A stretch of DNA of 64,000 bases from contig CP136065.1 of NCBI GenBank assembly GCA_032622095.1, positions 54,679,949-54,743,948 of the forward strand, in the 5' to 3' direction. The position numbers and the translations under genes were made by a program. The DNA is from Siphonodentalium dalli. Taxonomy: Eukaryota; Mollusca; Scaphopoda; Gadilida; Siphonodentaliidae. The notes below the pieces were generated by a model. It ran no database searches, was not told where the DNA came from, and saw only the letters and a list, made by a program, of their open reading frames with translations. Of this stretch, positions 49,367 through 60,200 are shown one piece after another (position 1 is the stretch's first letter; each line of letters starts with the position of its first letter).

Positions 49367-50964
49367 GACAACGTCGAGTTATTATTATTATTACCATCTC
49401 AACTGTTAAAACATTGGGGCTATCTTATACAATATCTGGAAGCAAAAAGAAGTTTGAAAAAATCACAATTGTAATCATTACTTCTCAGAAGTTACATGTA
49501 GATACCCGCATGGTTGCAGCATACTATGTCATAATTCACTTTTGGTACACATTGAAATTACAAATTGGATGGAATACAATAGTCGGAAGGAGATAATTCA
49601 TCAGCCGATGTGTATAATAGAGAAAGTAATCGTTGGTGATGAGACAGGACTGTGAGTTAAATTGAAGCGAATGACGTTTGGATCAGACTACCGCGAAAAT
49701 CGGAGACCCATTTACAAGTGACGTAACCTGTTGGGCCGATAATGACCAGACAATTCATTATAGGCCCGACAAGTGACGTGCTGAGCATTACTGCTTCTGA
49801 ACGCCCGGTTAAATTGTGATATATAGGGAACGCCCATAAAAAGATGAATACTTAGTTGGCTTTGAAATAATCTTATAACTTTTGGACATCGATGGGTGTT
49901 TTTGTTCTGAAAACAATGCAATGCACATGATATGGAAAGCGATCGTGTAAGGTTTGTATACTGTATGGCTACACCATATTTATAGTATAATTAGAGCTGG
50001 GTTGCAGCAATTGTCGTCAGTTAGTCCACTTTGGAGTTGCCTGAATACAGGGATATATATGGATTTTTCATAACGCTTTAACTTCAATCCGTGACGTCAC
50101 AAAATATGAGAAGATATTATGTCGATGTTTTCACACAAAAGGGAAACCTATCTAAAAACGCTGAATCTCTGACGCCGCATATCGGCAGATAGGCACGTCG
50201 GTAAAATATCGCGTGTGTTGGATGTGTGCTTACCAAACCGACGACCATTCAATTCATTTTTAGCAAAATGATGAAACCCGCTGATTTTTACCATAAACAA
50301 CATGAGCATAATGTCTTTTCGTAAATTAAAAAGAAATTACATGTTTCGATATCAAAAATGTAAATTGCGGCAGATCCATATACAAAGTACAGCCAAATAA
50401 TGCATTTGGTAATGTGTATTACGCTACTTACATGTAACACATAATGATTAATTTTGCATAAACACATTTCGCCATTCAGTTTTAAGACTGATTTTCATTG
50501 AGGCATCCAGTAGGGAGATAAATAAACCTCGTGTATTTTAAACGCGTGTACATAGGAGCTATACCGTGCAAGCGAAACACACCCACTTTCGTTCCGACAA
50601 CCCATGTGTTATGTATTCTTATATTCCATTTTTCTACGAACAGTTGGTATCATAGTATCAGTTTGTCTAGACAACTATCGATGTATGTGCTTATACACTC
50701 AGTAAACAGTAGGATTGTTTAAACTTCCTAAACTATGGACCAACCGTCAACAGCGATCCGCCAATAAAATCGCTACTCCCATCACGGATCTAAAAACAGA
50801 TACTAGAAGCTCCATCAAACTTTGGATACACACAATGATAGTACACACACAGCATTAACATTCACTTCATGTATTGTGTGGTTATATCATGCATGCGGAA
50901 ACAAGCGCGTTTAAAGTACACGAGTATTATAAACCTCGCCACGTGTGCTAACAATTAGAAGGAT
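49367..50964. other. Downstream flank / possible 3' UTR of the growth-factor gene
   Basis: No second gene or clear repeat is recognised. The part nearest 50,964 should include the 3' untranslated region of the minus-strand growth-factor gene, but I found no canonical AATAAA signal on that strand within about 400 bases of the stop. Its extent is therefore not marked. Confidence 0.45.
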
Positions 50965-51175
50965 CTATTTCCCTGGAAGAATGAAGCGACTGGGCGGTGC
51001 GCATGAGCAAGATCCACTGTTGAGCATTACGTAGCTCCATGAAGCCGGGCAGTTGACTTGGCCTGCGCACTCGTGGACGGTGGTAGCTGGACTTCCTGTA
51101 GTAGTAGTTGTTCGTCTTGTGGTCGACCGGCTATCGGGAACCACGTGCCCACTCGCTAAAACTCCAGCGTGGCAC
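50965..51175 (-). CDS. Growth-factor terminal exon 5
   Basis: The acceptor 'attctcaacag' is followed by GTGCCACGC. The first G completes Ser211, giving CSCHAG and finishing the third Cys repeat, which confirms the junction. It has 211 nt including TAG. It encodes a Thr-rich stretch (TTRRTTTTTGSPATT), then 'HECAGQVNC' and 'GSCSCAPPSRF' before the stop. Confidence 0.9.
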
Positions 51176-54157
51176 CTGTTGAGAATGAAATTGACTTAAT
51201 GTGGTAACGTTAATCATTTGGCAACTATAAAACAAAAATATTGAGACAAAAAGTAAACTATCGTTATGCTTGTTTACGTGTCTGAAATCATTCGATTGTA
51301 TCACGGAACCCATTCGTGGGAAGCTTAGACTGCCAATTATTGGCTTACATAATTTTTTTTTAAATACGCCTTGTATATAACTGAGTCGCGGACATATTGG
51401 ATACATCCAGCCCCATTCTGTCTTTTTAAGGGCAACAGGTTAAAGTTCTGTAGTAGCATTTCGTATATGGAGCTTTTGAATATTCATGATTTCCATAAGG
51501 AATGCTACTCCAGAACTTTGACCTGTAGCATTACAAAACGGAAAGGGGATGGATGGAATCAATATGGCCGCGACTCAGTGACAAGGCCGTTCTATCAGAA
51601 AATATTTCATTCTTGATATAGGTTGCCATATATGCACACAAAACATGACAAATCAACACAACCTTCTTCGATAAATTTCTTTCTTTTGATATATAAGTTT
51701 ATAGTTACAGATCACTGATCTCCATATCAACACCCAAATGGATCTAGATATTTGTATGTACGAATGAATGCTCCCATAAAGCGTTTTAGTGTTTTTGTAT
51801 GGATTGACTCTGCATGGTTTCTGTACGCATGTGTACTATAGTACAGTTAATAGCTTGAGATTACTTCCGTGTATGCTACCAATATACATTTAGAAAAGGC
51901 ATATATAAACCAAGTTAACCCTTTATTTACTAAATGGATTCTCCCATTCAGTTATAAAAGTATATAATTGTATGGTCTAAAATTCTTTGGAGGGTGTTCA
52001 GGAAAAATTACCATTGGAGGGAAATGTTGAGATACTAAGTCGTTTGTTGCACTTATTATCTGAACATTTCATGCGGGAACTACTCGTCGATGAGAATTTA
52101 GTTATCTAGTAAAGAAAGGGTTAAGATCTTGCCGTTTTGACCTTTTCTCTTTTTCAACTTAGACATTATTCTTTCGCAATGTTTGTAATTTTATGAAATT
52201 TGGATATACAATTTATGAGAATACGTGCAACACTTTGAGCATGCTAGAGTAAATATTCTCTATTCCTTCAAAATGTCCAAGGAGGAGGGCCAGTGACCAA
52301 TTTTTAATGGGCAGTTAATAGCTTGAGCTTGTCACTAGTAACGGCTTGGAATATATTCCATTAGAATGTTGATTTATTAATTTTTTATTGATTTTTCAAA
52401 ACCAGGTCAAGTGTTGTATTTCCAGAAACAAAATTCTCAAAAATAAATTTATAGAAAAAATTGCCTATTTACCAAGCCCAGCCGCCAGTTAAATGTTATG
52501 TCTGTTTAATGTTATGGCTGCTTTAGTTCCCAGACAATTGCTTCATATATAATTTTTGCCGATGAGATTTGCATGGAATTCCCCATTCAAAATTGGTCAC
52601 TTGTCCTCCTTTATTTGGACAACGCCGGGTAACCATGTCGATGTCTAATAAACTCACGAGCATGTATCTTGATTGAATGTTGACTGGCTTCCGCACGCAA
52701 TATTCATGTCCTTACAGACGCATGCGCATCTGACTGGGTCGAATCTCTTCGTCGACGGACATAGTGTGGTATCTCTGCACATACATCTGCACATTTCTGG
52801 CCTGTAGATATGTAAACGAGGGTCGCAGTCCGAAGCCTGCACAGTACATACCGCAGCGCATCGGATATGCTTTTCTACCGGAAACTTCTTGAATCCGAGA
52901 TACTGGAACCCTCCGGCTCCCTGGCTGGAATACCTCACCGCGAGAGTCTGAAACGAAACGTTGGGGTCAAAGTTGAAGATCCACGGTCAGATTTGAGTCA
53001 GGTCCGAGCATTTGGCGCCGGACATTTGCATAATGAGGTCCCCAGAGGATGCATTTAGTTACGCTACCTCATTCATCCCCCGAGGACCAAATTGTGCATG
53101 TCTTCGTCTGCTATGGGAGACCCAGACACAGATTTACGTTCCCAGACGGCGAAGATGGCTATGTGGCCCCCGTTGGGCACCTAGATTATACATTGTATAG
53201 TATAGTCTGCCAATTTGGGGATATATATAAACTGAACTAAAATAGAAAATAATCTTTCCAAAGAAACTAAAATACTTGTTAATTTAATACTAGTAATAAC
53301 GATACTTTACAGAGAGGATGAGGCATACGCAGAATGAGGTAGGCATAAGGTGAGTTTAGTCATGCTAGCCCGCTGTGGGGGTTGGCGCAACTAAATTCAT
53401 GTTCTGGTGCCTGCAACCTGAATCATTATAGAAGAGACTTGTTCTTTTATTCGAATACAGATATTGTAATATGTTCCGCCTCCAGTAAGAAACCGGGCCG
53501 TTGATTGGTCAGAGAGCCGCGCAACATGTCTTATATGTTTACGCCTCGAGCCGTCAACATAAGGGAAACCAAGACAACGGTTTCATCGTCTCTCGCTGGC
53601 CTGCTTTTTTCATGACGTCATTATCGTTGTACAAAGTTATGGCGAGAGCGATAGATTTTGACATTTTCTGCTGATCATTCTTCGGAATAAATGTCAAAAT
53701 TTCTGAGAATGACCAGGACGGTCGGCAGAACATATATATACGTTATTGTGGTGGATTGACGTCAATCCACCACAATAACTTATATAATGCATATACCCTT
53801 AATGTACCCTAATTGCACTGCGGGGTATCTATGTTCTTATTGAGATCGTTCCAATTTTAGTTTATCTTGCGCAATGTTGTGCGGGGTGCTCAGACGGCAA
53901 GGTGCATTGTGCATTAGGCCGCCATAAGCCGCCAAGCGGTGGCAAAGATGATTCATGCATAAGCCGTCCATTGGTTGTTTAGATCGTTCAAATCCAGATA
54001 TGTAATTTGTGATACACGCAAAGTAAATGGAGTGTAATCTAATAAACGCCATTCGTTGAATCATACCAGAGATGTAATGCCGAATTTGCTTTGATACATG
54101 TATGTTGTATTTAATTTTAAATTCCATTCACAAATTAGACACAGGTATATATATGGA

Positions 54158-54235
<78 letters not shown>

Positions 54236-57200
54236 GATGTGCGTTGTCATCACATGTTCACTTCTGCTCAAACAGACATAGCTCATTCGAAACTCCAAAT
54301 GTGGGGGAAAGGGATAAGATACAAGGTCGATAAATACACGAGATAGAGATAATCAAGGAACAGGTAATAACTAAGAAAAGGTTCCCAGTTGTTGAATTGG
54401 TGGATTACGATCTCTGCGGGCGTAATCCAGAGAAGGGATTCATGGCATGATCTAACCGAGATGTAACAAACGCGAGCATAATTCCCGGTTTCAAACTGCC
54501 ACATGGCTTTAACAGGTAAGGATATTCAATCGGGTGGTGGCTATAGCATGATTCTTAGCTCAACTTGACGATTTGAATGATTTTCCATAAAAACATTGCC
54601 GAATCTTTCCGAAGATCATTCAAATAACATTGCCAGCCAGCCGCCATCTTGTATTTTGCACTTTGCATGACAATACATCCGATCGTCACCAAACTTCATG
54701 TGTATCTTCGGGGTGACCTCCAGATAGGAGCCATCAATTTTATTTTTAAATTCGTGTGCTCCATGCACTATTATTGGAGAAATATTTGAAATGAAAACAG
54801 GTTCACACACAATACAATCGCTTCACTTCAACTGTTTTACTTTCCTTATTATTTATCATTGCATTGTCACTGTTCAGCATACAATTAATGCCTCTCTAAG
54901 TTTAGCTACCATGTCATTAATTGACACTTTTATTGCATGCTGAGGTGGAATGTTAATGTTACACTAAGGGAAAGGTGAAAGCCGGAGACAGAGAAGGCGT
55001 TGTATAGCCATGTGGTCATCGCACTGTTCTCACCTTCCGATAAATGGTCTGGTTTCTTATCGGTCTGCATTCCAGTAAGTCGGCATTGCAGCAGCCACCA
55101 CATTGCTCAACGGCCACACACTCTGGGAAGTACAGTACGTTTGGGTCTGAATCTTTTGGGAATTTGTACGTCAGCATTCGTGTTGAGCAAATATCCATCT
55201 GCGCCAAAGGTACTGAAAGTGTAAAGTTGGTGAAGTAATGTAGTTTCACATTATTCATAATAAAACGCGTTCGACACTGCGTGCCGCTAGTAGTCCATCA
55301 GGTGACGTCACATGAGAGAAGATTGTAGATTCAGTGAACGTTCAGACGACCACGATTCAATCGTAAGTGGAAGGATTTCCGTCGTAGGAAGTAATCGGTA
55401 ATTAGAATCCGCATGCTCACGTCAAAATCGCAAGTAAAAAATGTAATATAAAGCACTGTTTGATTTTAGATTCGAAATCGTGGCGTATCCTTGTATACCC
55501 CCACTTGCGACGTAATCGCAGTGGTGTGTACGTACAAATCGTGGTTGGAAAGATCGCAGGGTAGTTAATCACATGCTTTACGAACAACCTACGATATCAT
55601 CATGTACGACGACATCGCAATCGTGTGAACAAACTATCCACGATCTCGCCGGGCCCGATTCATTCTATTTTCCCATACTGTCTCTATCTGTATCCGGCGC
55701 TCTCTCTCTCTCTCTGTCTTGTTCGTGTGCCCGGCCGATCTGTTTCCATCTATATTCGTTTTGCTTTGCACATACATAAAGTGTGTACATGTATATATGT
55801 TATGTTCTCGTTCCTATGTTCTATTGTTTTTGTATGTTCTTGTATTACATGTGTATATCATATCTTCATTTATATGGAGGAATTAAAGATATATATATAA
55901 TGGAATATTTAATCGCATGAATCGGCATAACTTCAGTTACGGGCAGCATATCACAAAAACATTTTCGGCAACGTGCTCAGTGAATTAGCGGGCATCGATA
56001 ATGACTGAGAAATGCTGCACCGATTTAAACTAATTAAACTCATTGAAACCTCCAAATGATGTCTATGTAATAGGGTAGGATAGGATATTTTAATTAAATT
56101 ATTTCTCACTAAATGTGCCACCAACGACCACAACGCCGTATACTATCCCACAATAATACACCCAACCACCAGTACATTCATTTCTTATATATAGCTTTAA
56201 ATGTTTGATGATTTATTCCGATAAACAAGCTGAATGTATTGTCAAGTACAAATCTGCCGAGAATATGAGACTAGCCCATCCAGCCCATTAAGTTATCCCA
56301 ATACTAGTATATGATTTCCCAGCACTCAGCAACGATAACACGTGTGCCTCACGTCAATGGGTGTGGAATAAAAAAGTGATATTTGAAGAAGAGTTGAGCA
56401 TTTATATTAGTAAAAAAGATACGGAATGTAGACAACGGAGGTGATCTCGAGGCATAACTAAATGTTCAATTATACCTTTATATGTGTAATGTTGAATGGG
56501 TTAAGCACAGTTAACGCCACCAAAAATACCAGAATAATATTTGATTCGAGCCGAGGAACATATCCATCAACGCTCAGGGTGATCAGATATCGATTTTTGA
56601 AGTTTGTTATTTCAATTGTCTGTAGCCCAGAAACACGCCGTAAAAAAGGATGGTCTCGGTCAAAATTGCGGATGAAGATGTATAACTCTAAAAACAAGTA
56701 GTATTACGGCCAAATTTCGTGAATACTCGAGTGATAATACGGCGATATTTCGTTGAACAAAATGTTGATAAATAACACGTTTTGGAAAATTTGATACCAT
56801 AGTTGACAGCATTATTTTGCTGCAATTAATCGATTCTGATAACTGAAGCGTATTTTGAAGAAATTTTGTTGTTGTTGTTGCTGTATCTGGATGATATGGG
56901 GACCCTCGCGGAAGAAAATAATATTTATTCCGGGCAGTGTTCGAATCGAATAGAAATTTCGTACATGCATGTGTGGGTGGGTGGGGGGGGGGGGGGGATT
57001 GCGACACTTTTCTCATAACAATACGGGACCAAATATCTATATAACTATCAATATGACTGAATATCCGGCATACTTTGTGGAATGAAGAAATAACAGAAAT
57101 ATTTTGGAATACGATCCATTTTGTTATTAAATTCGGCAGCGTAGAAAAATACACACCGAGAATCGGCGTATAACTACCGAGAAGAGGATTTGAAACCGAA

Positions 57201-60200
57201 CCTCGATCAAGTCATTACAGTGTGACATACCTGTGTCAATGGTGGAGGAGTAGACCCCACGTCCAGAATCCGTCGCTATATCTGAAAGAAGACAAACAAT
57301 TTGAGGAATAACAGGCTAACCCTTCCATTAAAGGGAGCCCCGCATATATAAAAGAATAAATTGGCCTAACAACATTTACCTTGTAAGCCAGTGCACGTTC
57401 TTACAAATGCGAGGCTCCCTATGGGAGACTTGCGTATATATATATAAGAGAATGCACTGGCACGTTTTCTATATTGCTGCACCAGCGCAGCTCCCGACAT
57501 GAAAGGGTTAAACATTATGATCACAAAACCGCAAATTAAAGGGACACAAGACACCTACAGAGGGTAAATGTGAAAAAATCAAAAAGGTTTGTAAAACAAT
57601 CACCACTGAGAAGAACATCTAGAAACAGATAGACTTTGTTCTTATTTTTATTATTGATAACTCTCCAGTCACAATATTCCACAATTTGAAACCATTGTTG
57701 TGTAAATATTACTGTCACAGTGAATGTCATCTTAACATAATATCAACAAAGACGTACTTGTCATATGAAACAGGCTGCTGCCGCGTGCGAGATTGAGCCA
57801 CAGAAACCGACTCATATAAGCATCCACTCTTACTGTCGGTTCCGCTCCATGATCAGACCCATAACTCCCCCAAAATATTAGGGGGGTGTAATGTGTCCTT
57901 AGCCGACGTCCCCGCCAAATTGCCCGACTTTTAATAATTCAGGAGATACTGAAGACAAACATCGAAGACCACCTCATTATGAGGATGTGAAACAATGTGT
58001 ACACACCATTAAAGTGATGTGAAACAATGTAGGTAGGGTGATCAAATAGAAATTGATAATAATCTTGCTCAAAGTAGTTATTTGTTATAAGTATTAATCC
58101 AAATTGACGATACACACCGTCATTCTTATATATTAATTAAACGCAATGGCGAAATCATTTGTGTTAGATTATCGCCGATAGTTGCCTCCCGAATCGAGAT
58201 GTAAATATTTACAATTGGGCGTAGTTGAGACGATGTTTCCTATGGAGTGGTATGGTCGATTTCTTTGAAATTTTCGGCGATGTCAGTAGAATGCTACATT
58301 CCTCAGGTTGGCATAGCACCTGAGTATCAACTTATCAATTTCACGCACCCGAACAAGTCAATAATATGTCTTTAAGAACAATCCTTGGAATTTACACAAA
58401 AACTAAAGCTTCTCATGTTAAATTGTACAGTGGTGTATACGAAAGTTAGAATTTCACAAAGAAATTGGCAATCCTGCCCAGCAAAAAAAAAAACTGGACA
58501 ACACAGATAAAGCCAATTTACTGCATTCTAATGGCCTGCTATCATTTTATGTATATTGTTAACCCTTTACCCAACAGAACGGCCATGTGCCAATGCATTC
58601 TCTTATATATGCGAGTCGACCATAGGTCGTCTCGCATATATAAGAGAATGCATTGGCTTAACACATATTAAAAATGATAAAATTGTCAAAGAATGTAGAA
58701 AAATATTATAAAAATTGTTAAAAAATGTAAGAAAAAATGATAAAATTGTTAAAGAATGTAAGAAAAAATGGTAAAAAGTGTTTTTAGGCCAATGCATTCT
58801 CTTATATATGCGAGGCGACATATGGTCGACTCGCATATATAAGAGAATGCATTGGCACAGGGCATAACTGTAACTACCACAATTTGGTCAATGAACCGGT
58901 TCCAATGATATCAATATTTGTATGGTGTTATTGAGACAGACCGAAGATATTTTAGACTGTTGAAGCTTTATTTGGGCGTTTTTGGCCGTTTTGTTGGGTA
59001 AAGGGTTGATGTCTTTGTTGAGCACTTTGGATTACGTTTACTTCAGGCATACGCTATATTTTACTACTATGTCGGGCACTATTCCTTGGCAATAATTGCA
59101 ACAAAATCTTCATATGTGACCCACCATATCAAATCCAGTCGTAAGTCGGGATTTGTTTTACCCTGTGCTAATGCATTCTCTTATATATGCGAGTCGACCA
59201 TAGGTCGCCTCGCATATATAAGAGAATGCATTGGCCTAACAATTTTTTTACAATTTAAATAATTTTTTTCTTGTATTCTTTAACAATTTTATAATTTTAC
59301 CCATACAGAGCCCTAGACAAACATGAGCAGACGATACTCTTCTATATGAATCTATATATGTGTGGGGCTCCCTGCAGGGTAATGGATGTTTTTTATTTTA
59401 TGTCCTAAAAATTGTAAGAAACATTTATTTTTAAAAAATGATAAAAAATTGTTAGGCCAATGCATTTTCTTATATATGCGAGGCGACCTATGGTCGACTC
59501 GCATATATAAGAGAATGCATTGGTACAGGGTAAAAAAAATCCCGGCTTACGACTGGATTTGATATGGCGGGTCACATATGATCAAAGTTACAATGTATTT
59601 TCGACGGAAGCACTACGTGCAGTATTTTATTTGAGGGTGGGGGTGTCACAGCCCCATACACCCCAGAATTTACGGCCCTGTCCAAAATTGTGTTATACTA
59701 TGTTTGTAATTGTATATCATGCATATGAAATTAAATTCAACGAATACTGTTTATACCCAAACCATGCTGCATGTGGTTATCCTCCACTCCACACATGTGC
59801 AAACGATCATTCAAATCCGATCTACGCTGTCGGAGATACGGGGACATAAGTAAACGAAACCTGCTGCATGTGGATATTGTTTCTTCGAGCAATCCTGAGT
59901 TTAGTGTGCCTGTCATTAGCAAAAAATGAGGTCCCCAGAGGGTGAATTTAGTGACGCTATCCCACACATCGGGCTAGCATCACCAAATTCACCATCTGTG
60001 AACCTCATTCTGCTTAAGCCTCATCTTCTGGGAAGTATCTATAGTCTCAAATTAACATTATTTTTAGTTATTTTTTCCCTTCTGGGAAGTTTCCATATCC
60101 CCTAATTTGCAGAAGATAAATTGCATAATCGAGGTGACTAATGTGTGAACATCAACAACTTCAACTGGGAAACTTCAATCTGATCCTATGTCTCCCATAG

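Larger units (their letters stand above)
58563..59005. mobile_element. 443-bp CCCTTTACCC element carrying two hairpins
   Basis: The left end is TTAA (58,559-58,562) plus 'ccctttacccaacagaacgg'; the right end is 'ccgttttgttgggtaaaggg' plus TTGA, a one-base-changed TTAA. Two hairpins lie inside (58,589-58,657 and 58,788-58,856), separated by an A-rich spacer with repeated 'aaaaatg(a/t)taa'. TTAA plus CCC ends suggest a piggyBac-derived non-autonomous element. Confidence 0.8.

Noticed and set aside
54098-54346. 82-residue frame rich in Tyr-Ile
   Set aside because: It is a translation of the (AT)n microsatellite.
56660-57154. 164-residue open frame, the longest in the window
   Set aside because: It overlaps a decayed TTAA element and a G-homopolymer (reads as Pro-rich), and part of it parallels the 46.2-46.4 kb repeat. 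It has no domain, and it lies inside an intron.
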